This document shows positions 43,392-54,631 of a stretch of DNA of 64,000 nt, in pieces; the first letter of the stretch is position 1; every line of letters starts with the position of its first letter. The position numbers were made by a program, and so were the translations under genes. This DNA comes from JBBSNV01 sp964458605. Lineage in GTDB: Bacteria; Pseudomonadota; Alphaproteobacteria; Reyranellales; JAQSWP01. The DNA is taken from positions 1 through 64,000 of the forward strand of contig CAYWLS010000009.1 of assembly GCA_964458605.1 (NCBI GenBank), given 5' to 3'. The notes beneath the pieces were generated by a model that was not told where the DNA came from, ran no database searches, and saw nothing but the letters and a program-made list of their open reading frames with translations.

Positions 43392-45254
43392 ATGCGCCGC
43401 TTTGGTGTCTTGCTGCTCCTGTGCTGGGGCCTGGCCGGGCCCGCCCTGGCGCAGCCCAAACTCGCCACGTTCGACAATTTCGCGCCGGCCACCGATGCCG
43501 ATCTGCAGGCCCTGGTCGATTCCCTGAAAGCAGTGCCGTCGGCGGGCCAATGCGACGCGGCGCGCTGCCCTGAATATTCGTGTCCCGACGCCGTTGCCCT
43601 GGAAGACGCGCTTCAAGACGCGACAGAGCTGTTGTCCGTGCTGTCGGCCGCCCTGCAATCGGCGACGGCCGACTACCGCAGCCTGCTCGGCGCATTCCAG
43701 CAGGAATACGAGCGCCTGACCGCCGACGACGAGACGCGGCGGCGGGCGCTGATCTGGTCGCACGCCTTGCTGGCGGCCGGCAAGCTGACGCTCGATGCGG
43801 CCTCGATCCTCGACGGCCTCGGCAGCCTGCGCGACTTCTTCGCCAAAGTGGCCGAGACCCGAAACGGCACGGACGACGCCATTACCGCCGCCCGCCTGGT
43901 CGACCAGCTTTTCGAAGTCGGCTCGTCGTCGCTGTCGATCGCCGACGGCTTCCTCTCCGACATCGGCAAGACGCCGATGGCGCCTGAAGATCTGTCCGAC
44001 GCGCTGACGATCAAGAGCGGCCTATCCGACCTCAGTTCGGGCATCGCCTCGCTGCGCGACGCGGTCAATGCCTATCGCGCCGCCCAGGCCGCCAACGACC
44101 TCAAGGCCATGGCGGCGGCGGCCGAGAAGCTGGAGAACCTTCAGCCGCTGCGCGCCAATCTCGGCCAGTTGGCGGGCAAGGTGCTGAGCAAGATCGCCGA
44201 GCTGCAGCAAAAGGCGCTAGCGGCCGAGCTGGCGGAAAACGCCAAGAACGAATCGGCGCAAAACAAGGCCTTCGCCGACAACTATCGCCGCTATATCCGC
44301 CTGATCGACCGCCAGGCCGCGCTGCGCGCCGCCATGCGGCGCCTGCAGGATGCCACGACGGCGGCGCTGCCTTGCGCGGCACGTTGCGCCGAGTGGTCGG
44401 GCGTGCGGCCTGCCCTCCGCGTCGATGGCCTGAGCTATGGCGAGATCCTGAAAACATACAACGCCAAGCTCGCCGCCTCGGCCTCGGCCATAATGGCGGC
44501 CGCCGCCAAGGTCGACCTCAAACCGGGGATCGCGCCGACGATCGGTGCGGTTCCCGTTTCGAGCCGGCCGCGCCGTGCGATGAGCGTGGCCTATCGGCTT
44601 GCCACCTGCCCGGCCAACCAGGGCGCGCGGCTGCAACTGCTCGACCCCGGTTTCGTGGCCAGCGACTTGGGCGAGGCCAGGCTGGGCGAGCCCGCCAGCC
44701 TGGCGCTCACCGCGCCCGCCGATCCCGGGCAATATCTGCTGGCCCTGGTGGATGCCCATTCGCGCGCGCTGGCCAAGGCCAGCTTCACGGTGGTCGAGCC
44801 GCCCAAGGACGAGGATCTGACGGTCTGCAACGTCATCCTGCCCGCCGGCATGGCCGTCGACGATCCCGACAAGGGCATCCACCTGAAGCCCAAATCGTTC
44901 TCGTTCAGCATCGGCAAGCCGGAAGACAAGGACTATGTCGCCGGCCGGCTGACGGTGATGCCAGGGTCCCACTGCGTCGACGGCAAGATCGGGTTTCCGC
45001 TGTTCGGCGGCGTGTCCCGCCAGGCCGACTACTTCAAGCTCGAATTGTCGGCCGGCCGCGCCGCCGATATCCGCTATCCCGAGCAGTGGATGAGGAAGGT
45101 GACGGTGCGCTTCGATACCGGGGCGCTGATCTCCTCGAGCGACTATTTGCTGATCGACAAGGTGCCCGCCGGGGCCAAGCGCGTGGCCTATGTCGCGATG
45201 GAATTCGACGGCGGCCCGAACGCAAAGACCGTGCTGAACTGGTATCCCAACTGA
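43392..45254 (+). CDS. Unrecognised secreted protein, helical N-terminal half and beta-rich C-terminal half
   Basis: I do not recognise this 620-residue protein. A signal peptide (1-20, LLLLCWGLAGPALA then Q) indicates export. Residues 65-325 are alanine/leucine-rich with strong helical and partly heptad character (for example AEKLENLQPLRANLGQLAGKVLSKIAE, in parts around 245-270). Residues 390-470 read like an Ig-like or carrier beta-domain (LGEPASLALTAPADPGQYLLALVD around 431-454). The last 150 residues are beta-rich. The mature part has eight cysteines (54, 59, 64, 328, 332, 406, 479, 528), which could form disulfides. GGAGACG precedes the ATG. It stands alone between unrelated genes on the other strand. 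Confidence 0.8.
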   Translation: MRRFGVLLLLCWGLAGPALAQPKLATFDNFAPATDADLQALVDSLKAVPSAGQCDAARCPEYSCPDAVALEDALQDATELLSVLSAALQSATADYRSLLGAFQQEYERLTADDETRRRALIWSHALLAAGKLTLDAASILDGLGSLRDFFAKVAETRNGTDDAITAARLVDQLFEVGSSSLSIADGFLSDIGKTPMAPEDLSDALTIKSGLSDLSSGIASLRDAVNAYRAAQAANDLKAMAAAAEKLENLQPLRANLGQLAGKVLSKIAELQQKALAAELAENAKNESAQNKAFADNYRRYIRLIDRQAALRAAMRRLQDATTAALPCAARCAEWSGVRPALRVDGLSYGEILKTYNAKLAASASAIMAAAAKVDLKPGIAPTIGAVPVSSRPRRAMSVAYRLATCPANQGARLQLLDPGFVASDLGEARLGEPASLALTAPADPGQYLLALVDAHSRALAKASFTVVEPPKDEDLTVCNVILPAGMAVDDPDKGIHLKPKSFSFSIGKPEDKDYVAGRLTVMPGSHCVDGKIGFPLFGGVSRQADYFKLELSAGRAADIRYPEQWMRKVTVRFDTGALISSSDYLLIDKVPAGAKRVAYVAMEFDGGPNAKTVLNWYPN

Positions 45255-45316
45255 GCCACCGCTTGTCGACGCGACCGCGCCGCTGCGACCCGCCCCTGCA
45301 ACCCGTCGCCGGCCGC

Positions 45317-46087
45317 TCAGATTTCCCGGAAGCTGCCGCTGCGGCCCTTGCCGGCGGCGAAGCGGGCCGCGCCGGCCCGCGCCTCGGCCTCGATGATCGG
45401 CTGGCCGCCCGCGCCCTCGGCGATCAACGCCTCGCGCAGCTCATGGTCCCATTGCCGATAGGCCGATAGCCGGTCGGCGCGCAGGCAAAGCTGCGGGAAG
45501 CGGGCGATCTCCGCCGCCAGTTTCTCCGCCTCGGCCCGCGCCCGGCCCTTGGGCACCACGCGGTTGGCCAGGCCGAAGTCGAGCGCCTCTTTGGCATCCA
45601 CCGGCCGGCCGGTCAGGATCATGTCGAGCGCCCGGCTCAAGCCGATCAGCCGCGGCAGGCGCACCGTACCGCCATCGATCAGTGGGACGCCCCAGCGCCG
45701 GCAGAACACGCCGAACACCGCATCCTCCGCCGCCACGCGCAGGTCGCACCACAAGGCCAGCTCAAGCCCGCCGGCCACGGCATAGCCTTCGACCGAGGCG
45801 ATCACCGGCTTGCTCAATAGGGCGCGCGAAGGTCCCATCGGCCCCGACCCGGCCGGATCGTCGCGATAGCGCACGCCGCCCGTCGCCACCGCCTTCAGAT
45901 CGGCGCCGGCGCAGAACGTGCCATGGTCGCCGTGGAACACACCGACCAGCGCATCCTTGTCGCGGTCGAAATCCTGCCACGCCGCGTCGAGCTCGAGCGC
46001 GGTGGCGGGATCGACCGCGTTGCGCGCCTGGGCGCGGTCGATGATCACCGTGGTGACCGGTCCGTTCTTCTCGACGCGGATGCTCAT
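45317..46087 (-). CDS. Enoyl-CoA hydratase/isomerase family protein (crotonase), atypical
   Basis: A 256-residue crotonase. The oxyanion-hole stretches FCAGADLKA (58-66) and EGYAVAGGLELA (100-111) are present. E109 matches the first catalytic glutamate of rat hydratase. At the position of the second (the QPE motif) it reads FGVFCRRWG, giving Cys129 instead. Simple hydration is therefore doubtful and another crotonase reaction is likely. AGGAGG precedes the ATG. It is the last gene of an acyl-CoA dehydrogenase / SDR / crotonase operon, 9 bases after the SDR. Confidence 0.85.
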   Translation of the reverse strand: MSIRVEKNGPVTTVIIDRAQARNAVDPATALELDAAWQDFDRDKDALVGVFHGDHGTFCAGADLKAVATGGVRYRDDPAGSGPMGPSRALLSKPVIASVEGYAVAGGLELALWCDLRVAAEDAVFGVFCRRWGVPLIDGGTVRLPRLIGLSRALDMILTGRPVDAKEALDFGLANRVVPKGRARAEAEKLAAEIARFPQLCLRADRLSAYRQWDHELREALIAEGAGGQPIIEAEARAGAARFAAGKGRSGSFREI

Positions 46088-46096
46088 GGCAGCCTC

Positions 46097-46858
46097 CTAG
46101 GCAATGGTGACGCCGCCATCGACCACGATCACTTGGCCCGTGAGGAAGGCGCCGGCGCGCGAGGCCAGCATGACGGCGACGCCGCCGATATCGTCGGGCT
46201 CGCCGATGCGCTTGAGCGGCGAGCGCTCCAGCCGGTTTTCCAGCAGCGCCTCGTCCTCCCACAGCGCCTTGGCGAAATCGGTCTTCACCAGGCCGGGCGC
46301 GATGGTGTTGACGCGGATGTTGTGCGGCCCCAGCTCCAGCGCCAGGTTGCGCACCAGCGCCATGTCGGCCGCCTTGGAGATGCCGTAGGCGCCCAGAATG
46401 GCGGTGCCGCGCAACCCGCCGATGCTCGACACCACGATGATGGCGCCGTCCTTTTTCGCCTTCATGTCCGCCGCGCACAGATTGCTGAGCCAGATATTGC
46501 TGAGGATGTTGTTCTTCATGATCTTGTCGAAGGCGTCGTCCGGCATCTTCTCGGTCGGGCCGTAATAGGGATTCGACGCGGCATTGCACACCAGGATGTC
46601 GATCGGCCCGAAATGCTGGCGGGTCTTGGCCACCAGGTTCTCGAGCTGCGCCTTGTCGGAGATATTGGCCGGGATCGCCACCGCCTGGCCGCCGGCCTGG
46701 CGGATGGCGTCGGCCACTTCCTCGCAAGCCGGCGCCTTGCGGCTGGAGATCACCACCTTGGCGCCGTGCCGGGCCATCTGCTCGGCGATCGACTTGCCGA
46801 TGCCCTTGCTCGAGCCGGTGACGATGGCGACCTTGCCGGTCAGGTCGAAAATGCTCAT
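46097..46858 (-). CDS. Short-chain dehydrogenase/reductase
   Basis: A 253-residue SDR with TGSSKGIGKSIA, CNAASNPYYGP in the NNAG position, VSSIGGLRG and YGISKAAD as YxxxK. The CNAASNPYYGP sequence is typical of the DHRS4-like subgroup that acts on carbonyls such as retinal or 3-ketoacyl compounds. GGAGG is 7 bases before the ATG at 46858; a GTG directly upstream in frame is a less likely start. It lies 23 bases after the large acyl-CoA dehydrogenase gene. Confidence 0.87.
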   Translation of the reverse strand: MSIFDLTGKVAIVTGSSKGIGKSIAEQMARHGAKVVISSRKAPACEEVADAIRQAGGQAVAIPANISDKAQLENLVAKTRQHFGPIDILVCNAASNPYYGPTEKMPDDAFDKIMKNNILSNIWLSNLCAADMKAKKDGAIIVVSSIGGLRGTAILGAYGISKAADMALVRNLALELGPHNIRVNTIAPGLVKTDFAKALWEDEALLENRLERSPLKRIGEPDDIGGVAVMLASRAGAFLTGQVIVVDGGVTIA

Positions 46859-46881
46859 CACTTGTCCTCCCCTTGTTCGTG

Positions 46882-48669
46882 TCAGGCGAACATCGCCGAA
46901 TTCATGGTCAGCGTGGTGTCGTCGAGCCGGCGCAGCAGCGCATTGAGGTGACCGCTGCGCGGCAGCTCGTAGGCGAAGAAATAGCGGCAGGTCATCAGCT
47001 TGCCGGCGATGAAATCATCCGGCGCGGCCTTGCTCGCGGCAATGCCCTGCTGCAGCCACATCCAGCCCATCACCACCAGCCCGACCAGGTCGAGATGATA
47101 AGCGGCATTGGCCAGCGCCAGGCTGGGCGCCTTGCTCCGTGCGGCGTCGAGCAGGATTGTCGTGGTGGTCAGCATCTCGTCCAGCGCCGCCTGCAGCGAA
47201 TCGGCATGCGCCGCCAATTTCGGCACCGACCGTGCCTGTTCGATGGTCTTGCCGATCTCCGCCGCCAGCAGCTTCAGCCCGGCGCCGCCGCCCATCCCCG
47301 CCTTGCGGCCCAGCAGGTCGATGGCCTGGATGCCGTTGGTGCCCTCGTGGATCGGGTTGAGCCGCTGGTCGCGATAATACTGCTCGACCGGATATTCGCG
47401 GGTATAGCCGTAGCCGCCCAGCACCTGGATGGCGTATTCGTTGGCCTTCAGGCACATCTCGCTCATCCAGCCCTTGACCACCGGCGTCAGCATGTCGAGC
47501 AGCAGCGCCGCCTGCTTGCGTTCCGCCTCGCTTTGCGCGTGGTGCTGCTTGTCGACCAGTTGCGCCGCGAACAGGCACAGATGCAGGCCGCCCTCGCTGA
47601 CCCATTTCTGGTGCAGCAGCATGCGCTTGACGTCGGCATGCTCGACGATCGGGATCATCGGCTGGGTGGGATCCTTGCTGTCCGGCGCCCGGCCCTGCAA
47701 CCGCCCGCGCGCGTATTCCAGCGAATAGAGATAGGCGACATAGGACAGCATGACCGAACCCAGGCCGACGCCGATACGCGCCTCGTTCATCATGTGGAAC
47801 ATGTATTCCAGGCCGCGATGCGGCTGCCCTACCAGATAGCCCGTAGCACCGCCCCGCTCGCCGAAATTCAGCGCCGTGTTGGTGGTGCCACGATAGCCCA
47901 TCTTGTGATTGAGGCTGACCAGGCGCACGTCGTTGCGCGCGCCGACCGCGCCGTCGGCCTCGACCAGGAATTTCGGCACGATGAACAGGGAGATGCCCTT
48001 CACCCCGGGCGGCGCGCCGACGATCTTGGCCAGCACCAGATGCACGATGTTTTCGCTCAACTCGTGCTCGCCGGCCGAGATCCACATCTTGTTGCCGACG
48101 ATGCGCCAGGAGCCGTCGGGCTGCGGCTCGGCGCGGGTGCGGATATCGGCCAGCGATGACCCCGCCTGCGGCTCGCTCAAGCACATGGTGCCGAAGAAGC
48201 GGCCCTCGAACATCGGCCGCATATAGAGCGCCTTCTGTTCCTGGGTGCCGAAGGCCTCGATCAGGTTGGCCGCGCCCACCGTCAGGAACGGATAGCCGGC
48301 GCTGCCGATATTGGCGGCCTGGAACAACGCCGAGCAGGCTTGGGCCACCGTCCAGGGCAATTGCATGCCGCCCAGCTCGTAATCCTTATGCGCCGCCATC
48401 AGCCCGGCCGCGCGATAGGCCGCCATGGCCTCGGCCACCTCCGGGATCATGCTGACCTTGTGCCCGTCGAAACTCGGCTCGTTGCGGTCGGCCTTGACGT
48501 TGTGCGGATAGAACTTGTCCAGCGCCACCTGGTGGGCGGTGGCGATCGCCGCCTGGAAGGTCTCGCGGCTATGGTCGGCGAAGCGCGGCAGCGCGGTCAG
48601 CTTTTCGGCCTGCAGAACCTCGTACAGAACGAATTCCAGGTCGCGCATATTGATCAACGGCGAAGCCAT
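46882..48669 (-). CDS. Large acyl-CoA dehydrogenase (DmdC/AidB-like, 595 aa), copy 1
   Basis: A 595-residue acyl-CoA dehydrogenase with the extra C-terminal helical domain of the DmdC group. It opens MASPLINMRDLEFVLYEVLQ, and has CLSEPQAGSSLADIRTRAEPQ, ISAGEHELSENIVHLVLAKI, GVKGISLFIVPKF and QVLGGYGYTREYPVEQYYRD, with IHEGTNGIQ providing the catalytic glutamate. Such enzymes are often labelled 3-methylmercaptopropionyl-CoA dehydrogenase, but the group is wider. GGAG precedes the chosen ATG. It starts a three-gene operon and diverges from a DmdB-like CoA ligase. A paralog of equal length lies at 59268. Confidence 0.87.
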   Translation of the reverse strand: MASPLINMRDLEFVLYEVLQAEKLTALPRFADHSRETFQAAIATAHQVALDKFYPHNVKADRNEPSFDGHKVSMIPEVAEAMAAYRAAGLMAAHKDYELGGMQLPWTVAQACSALFQAANIGSAGYPFLTVGAANLIEAFGTQEQKALYMRPMFEGRFFGTMCLSEPQAGSSLADIRTRAEPQPDGSWRIVGNKMWISAGEHELSENIVHLVLAKIVGAPPGVKGISLFIVPKFLVEADGAVGARNDVRLVSLNHKMGYRGTTNTALNFGERGGATGYLVGQPHRGLEYMFHMMNEARIGVGLGSVMLSYVAYLYSLEYARGRLQGRAPDSKDPTQPMIPIVEHADVKRMLLHQKWVSEGGLHLCLFAAQLVDKQHHAQSEAERKQAALLLDMLTPVVKGWMSEMCLKANEYAIQVLGGYGYTREYPVEQYYRDQRLNPIHEGTNGIQAIDLLGRKAGMGGGAGLKLLAAEIGKTIEQARSVPKLAAHADSLQAALDEMLTTTTILLDAARSKAPSLALANAAYHLDLVGLVVMGWMWLQQGIAASKAAPDDFIAGKLMTCRYFFAYELPRSGHLNALLRRLDDTTLTMNSAMFA

Positions 48670-48771
48670 TCGGGCACTCCAGGGATTGGCTGTGTCGGTC
48701 AAATCTTGGGCAGACTCTTGCCTGCCCGCGACCCAACTGCAAGCGCCTGTTCTTCCAGCGCTTTTGCCGCG

Positions 48772-48800
48772 TTGCGGCGGGCGGTAGCGGCCGCTAGATT
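48772..48800 (+). promoter_or_regulatory. Promoter candidate for the DmdB-like CoA ligase
   Basis: TTGCGG (48772-48777) and TAGATT (48795-48800) are spaced by exactly 17 bases, 35 bases before the start codon. The match to consensus is moderate. No palindromic operator was seen in the 166-base divergent gap. Confidence 0.35.
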
Positions 48801-48835
48801 GCAGCCTAAAGGGTTGCCGTTTCAGGGAGGGTAAA

Positions 48836-50473
48836 ATGCGTGGTCTGATGATGGACCGGCCGCTGCTGATTTCGCAGTTGATCGAGTTCGCCGCCGAATA
48901 TCACAACACCAGCGAGATCGTGTCCCGCACCGTCGAAGGGCCGATCCACCGCTACACCTATGCCGACGCCGCGCTGCGCGCGCGCAAGCTGGCCAAGGCG
49001 CTGCAGGCGCTGGGCGTCCAGCAGGGCGACCGCATCGGCACCATCGCCTGGAACGGCTATCGCCATTTCGAGATTTACTTCGCCGTCTCCGGCTCGGGCG
49101 CGGTGTGCCACACCATCAACCCGCGCCTGTTCCCCGAACAGATCGTCTACATCGCCAACCACGCCGAGGACAAGATCATCTTCGTCGATCTCAACCTGCT
49201 GCCGATCGTCGAGAAGCTGCGCGACCAGCTCCGTTCGGTGAAGCATGTGGTGGTGATGACCGACCGCGCCCACATGCCGGACAGCGCCTTGTCGGGCCTA
49301 CTGTGCTACGAGGAGCTGGTCGCCGCCCAGGACGGCAATTTCGCCTGGCCGGATTTCGACGAGAACACCGCCTCCTCGCTGTGCTACACCTCCGGCACCA
49401 CGGGCAATCCCAAGGGCGTGCTTTATTCGCATCGCTCGACCATCCTGCATTCCTACGGCATCAACATGAAAGGCGTGATGGGCTTCACCGCCGACGACAT
49501 CGTGCTGCCGGTGGTGCCGATGTTCCACGCCAATGCCTGGGGCATCCCCTATGCCGCGCCGATGGCCGGCGCATCCCTGGTGTTCCCCGGCTTCAAGATG
49601 GACGGCGCCAGCATCTACGAGCTGTTCGAGAGCGAAAAGGTCACGATCAGCGCCGGCGTGCCGACCATCTGGCTCGAGCTGCTGCGCTACTGCGACAACA
49701 ACGGCAAGAAGCTGGAGACCCTGAAGAAGACCTTGATCGGCGGCTCGGCCGTGCCGCGCGCCATGATCGAGAAATTCGACAAGGACCACGGCGTGTTCGT
49801 GATGCACGGCTGGGGCATGACCGAGATGAGCCCGCTGGGCACCGCCAGCGACTTCAAGCGCGGCGAGCATCACCTGCCCAAGGAACAGCAATACGACCTG
49901 CAGGCCAAGCAAGGCCGGCCGGTGTTCGGCGTCGAGATGAAGATCGTCGACGACGCCGGCAACGACCTGCCCAAGGACGGCGTGGCGTTCGGCAATCTGC
50001 TGGTGCGCGGGCCGTGGATCGCCCGCGCCTATTTCAAGGGCGAAGGCACCGCCGCCTTCACCAAGGACGGCTGGTTCCACACCGGCGATGTCTGCAAGCT
50101 CGATCCTGACGGCTACATGGTGATAACCGACCGCTCGAAGGACGTCATCAAATCGGGCGGCGAATGGATCAGCTCGATCGATGTCGAGAACCTGGCGATC
50201 GGCTGCCCGGGCGTGCAGGAGGCCGCGGTGATCGGCATCGCTCATCCCAAATGGGACGAGCGGCCGCTGCTGATCATCGTCAGGAAGGAAGGCGCCGAGC
50301 TGACCAAGGAAGACGTGCTGCGCTATTTCGAGGGCAAGATCGCCAAATGGTGGATGCCCGACGACGTGGTGTTCGTCGACCAGCTCCCGCACACCGCCAC
50401 CGGCAAGCTGCTCAAGACCAAGCTGCGCGAGGATTTCAAGGACTACCGCCTGCCCTCGATCGCGGCGGAGTAG
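48836..50473 (+). CDS. Acyl-CoA synthetase of the AlkK/DmdB group
   Basis: A 545-residue AMP-forming ligase. It starts MRGLMMDRPLLISQLIEFAAEYH, typical of AlkK/DmdB enzymes. It has RIGTIAWNGYRHFE, HTINPRLFPEQIVYI, the P-loop YTSGTTGNPKG (184-194), GWGMTEMSPLGT, FHTGDVCKLDPDGYM, and GKLLKTKLRE with the catalytic lysine. Members act on medium-chain, aromatic or methylthio-acids. GGGAGG precedes the ATG. It faces away from the DmdC-like operon, suggesting a shared pathway, and is followed by a strong terminator. Confidence 0.9.
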   Translation: MRGLMMDRPLLISQLIEFAAEYHNTSEIVSRTVEGPIHRYTYADAALRARKLAKALQALGVQQGDRIGTIAWNGYRHFEIYFAVSGSGAVCHTINPRLFPEQIVYIANHAEDKIIFVDLNLLPIVEKLRDQLRSVKHVVVMTDRAHMPDSALSGLLCYEELVAAQDGNFAWPDFDENTASSLCYTSGTTGNPKGVLYSHRSTILHSYGINMKGVMGFTADDIVLPVVPMFHANAWGIPYAAPMAGASLVFPGFKMDGASIYELFESEKVTISAGVPTIWLELLRYCDNNGKKLETLKKTLIGGSAVPRAMIEKFDKDHGVFVMHGWGMTEMSPLGTASDFKRGEHHLPKEQQYDLQAKQGRPVFGVEMKIVDDAGNDLPKDGVAFGNLLVRGPWIARAYFKGEGTAAFTKDGWFHTGDVCKLDPDGYMVITDRSKDVIKSGGEWISSIDVENLAIGCPGVQEAAVIGIAHPKWDERPLLIIVRKEGAELTKEDVLRYFEGKIAKWWMPDDVVFVDQLPHTATGKLLKTKLREDFKDYRLPSIAAE

Positions 50474-50479
50474 TCGTCC

Positions 50480-50513
50480 GGCCGCCGGTCCCGCACCGGC
50501 GGCCTTTTCTTTT
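50480..50513 (+). terminator. Rho-independent terminator
   Basis: A perfect 10-base stem GGCCGCCGGT / ACCGGCGGCC around a CCCGC loop is followed by TTTTCTTTT, beginning 7 bases after the CoA ligase stop codon. It separates that gene from the FadB-like gene. Confidence 0.9.
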
Positions 50514-50566
50514 CCGCTGCGCCGCTCGGTCGCGGCCATCACACCAAGCTGAAGGAAGTCGCCAAC

Positions 50567-52672
<2,106 letters not shown>

Positions 52673-52702
52673 CGATCGGGTGTTGCTCGCCCGCCCTGCC
52701 GA

Positions 52703-53170
52703 TTAAAACCCCAGGGCGGCGATCAACGTCCTGACCGTCATGAAGATCAGGATCAGCGAGCCGATGGTCCATAACGTCGCCCGCAAATCATGCGTCTGGG
52801 CGGTGAAGTAAGCTGCAAAATGCAGCAGCCGCGAAACCACGTAGCCGTAGAGCAGCAACTGCGCCCATAGCAGCGATGGCCCGGTCAGGACGTAAAGGAA
52901 GCCGGCGACCAGGAAGAACGGCAGGTTCTCCAGGTCGTTGTGCTGGATGCGCCGGATACGCTCGACGCGCTCGTCGGGCTGGAGCTGCCTGGGATCGGGA
53001 TGCGGGTTGAGCGGCGTTTTGCGCAAATCCTCGGGCGAGCGGAAGCCGCCCTTGACCTGCATCATGCGGACGACCGTCAGCCACGACATGCTTATGGCTT
53101 TCAGGATCATCAAGGTGGCGGCGATCGCATAGGTGGCGAACACCGGGTCCTGCAGGCTCAAACTGTTCAT
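52703..53170 (-). CDS. MAPEG family membrane protein (MGST1-like)
   Basis: A 155-residue integral membrane protein with four hydrophobic helices (about 10-33, 83-99, 100-118 and 133-152). The loop VERIRRIQHNDLENLPFF matches the microsomal glutathione transferase 1 signature, where the arginines and asparagine contact glutathione. It may detoxify lipid hydroperoxides or electrophiles at the inner membrane. It lies between beta-oxidation genes but points the other way, so it is separately expressed. Confidence 0.85.
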   Translation of the reverse strand: MNSLSLQDPVFATYAIAATLMILKAISMSWLTVVRMMQVKGGFRSPEDLRKTPLNPHPDPRQLQPDERVERIRRIQHNDLENLPFFLVAGFLYVLTGPSLLWAQLLLYGYVVSRLLHFAAYFTAQTHDLRATLWTIGSLILIFMTVRTLIAALGF

Positions 53171-53392
53171 GTGTCGGGCTTCCCTGGCGTTGCGCGCACG
53201 GCACCGGCCAGGTTGGCCGGCGGTCGGGCGCGATCAACAGCTAAACGTCGGCAAACCGGAAGGTCAATACCAAGGCGTGATCGCCCGCCGGTTGCGGCCG
53301 GCGATTCGGCAGGTGCAAAGCCCCGCCGGCTCGCCTAGATTTGACGGGCAGGCGTCGAAACCCGACGCGAAGAAACGCCCAGGAGGAATGCC

Positions 53393-54577
53393 ATGGCCGA
53401 TGCCGTCATCGTTTCCACAGCCCGCACGCCGATCGGCAAGGCGTTCCGCGGCATCTTCAACGACACCCATGGCGCGGATATCGGCGCCCATGTCATCAAG
53501 CACGCCGCCGAGCGCGCCAAGCTCGACCTGGCCGAGGTCGAGGACGTGATCTTCGGCTGCGGCACGCCCGAGGGCACCACCGGCATGAACGTGGCGCGCG
53601 TCTCGGCAATGCGCGCCGGCGCGCCGGTCAGCGTGTCGGGTGTCACGGTCAACCGCTTCTGCTCCTCGGGCCTGCAGACCATCTCGATGGCCGCCCAGCG
53701 CGTGCTGGTCGACAAGGTGCCGGTGGCGATCGGCGGCGGGGTGGAATCGATCAGCCTGACCCAGGGCAAGACCAACACCTATCGCCTGGTCAACGAGTGG
53801 GTGATGGAGAAGCGGCCGGGCATCTACCACTCGATGATCCAGACCGCCGACAACGTGGCGGCGCGCTATGGCATCAGCCGCGAGGCGCAGGACGAATACG
53901 CGCTGCAGAGCCAGATGCGCACCGCCGCCGCGCAGCAGGCCGGCAAGTTCGACGACGAGATCGTGCCGATGAAGACCACCATGGTGGTCACCGACAAGAA
54001 CACCGGCGAGACCTCGAAGAAAGAGACGATGCTGACCAAGGACGAAGGCAACCGGCCCGACACCAACCTGGAAGGCCTGCGCAAGCTGCAGCCGGTGGCC
54101 GGTCCCGACAAATGGATCACCGCCGGCAACGCCAGCCAGCTCTCCGACGGTGCCTCGGCGGCGGTGGTGATGACCGACGCCGAAGCCGCCCGGCGCGGGT
54201 TGAAGCCGCTGGGCATCTACAAGGGCCTGGCGGTGGCCGGTTGCGAGCCCGACGAGATGGGCATCGGCCCGGTCTTCGCGGTGCCGCCGCTGCTCAAGCG
54301 CTTCGGCCTGACCATGGACGACATCGATTTGTGGGAGCTGAACGAGGCCTTCGCGGTGCAGGTGATCTACTGCCGCGACAAGCTCGGCATCCCCAACGAC
54401 AAGCTGAATGTCGATGGCGGCTCGATCTCGATCGGCCATCCTTACGGCATGTCCGGCGCGCGCATGGTCGGCCATGCGCTGATCGAGGGCCGGCGCCGCA
54501 AGGCCAAGAACGTGGTGGTGACCATGTGCATCGGCGGCGGCATGGGCGCGGCCGGGCTGTTCGAGGTCGTGCAATAA
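53393..54577 (+). CDS. Acetyl-CoA C-acyltransferase (thiolase)
   Basis: A 394-residue degradative thiolase. Acylated Cys90 is in NRFCSSGLQ, the second active-site region is GGSISIGHPYGMSGARM with the catalytic histidine near 348, and the proton-relay cysteine is in MCIGGGMGAAG near 378. NEAFAVQ is also present. It cleaves 3-ketoacyl-CoA with CoA to give acetyl-CoA and a shortened acyl-CoA. AGGAGGA precedes the ATG. A terminator follows. The 222-base gap on its left, shared with the MAPEG gene, shows no clear promoter motif to me. Confidence 0.93.
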   Translation: MADAVIVSTARTPIGKAFRGIFNDTHGADIGAHVIKHAAERAKLDLAEVEDVIFGCGTPEGTTGMNVARVSAMRAGAPVSVSGVTVNRFCSSGLQTISMAAQRVLVDKVPVAIGGGVESISLTQGKTNTYRLVNEWVMEKRPGIYHSMIQTADNVAARYGISREAQDEYALQSQMRTAAAQQAGKFDDEIVPMKTTMVVTDKNTGETSKKETMLTKDEGNRPDTNLEGLRKLQPVAGPDKWITAGNASQLSDGASAAVVMTDAEAARRGLKPLGIYKGLAVAGCEPDEMGIGPVFAVPPLLKRFGLTMDDIDLWELNEAFAVQVIYCRDKLGIPNDKLNVDGGSISIGHPYGMSGARMVGHALIEGRRRKAKNVVVTMCIGGGMGAAGLFEVVQ

Positions 54578-54598
54578 GCGTCAACGGATAAGGAGAGC

Positions 54599-54626
54599 GG
54601 GCCCGCTTCGGCGGGCCTTCTTGTTT
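54599..54626 (+). terminator. Rho-independent terminator after thiolase
   Basis: GGCCCGC (54600-54606), a TTCG tetraloop and GCGGGCC (54611-54617) form a very stable hairpin followed by TTCTTGTTT. It lies between the thiolase stop and the start of the GNAT gene. Confidence 0.88.
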
Positions 54627-54631
54627 CAGCC

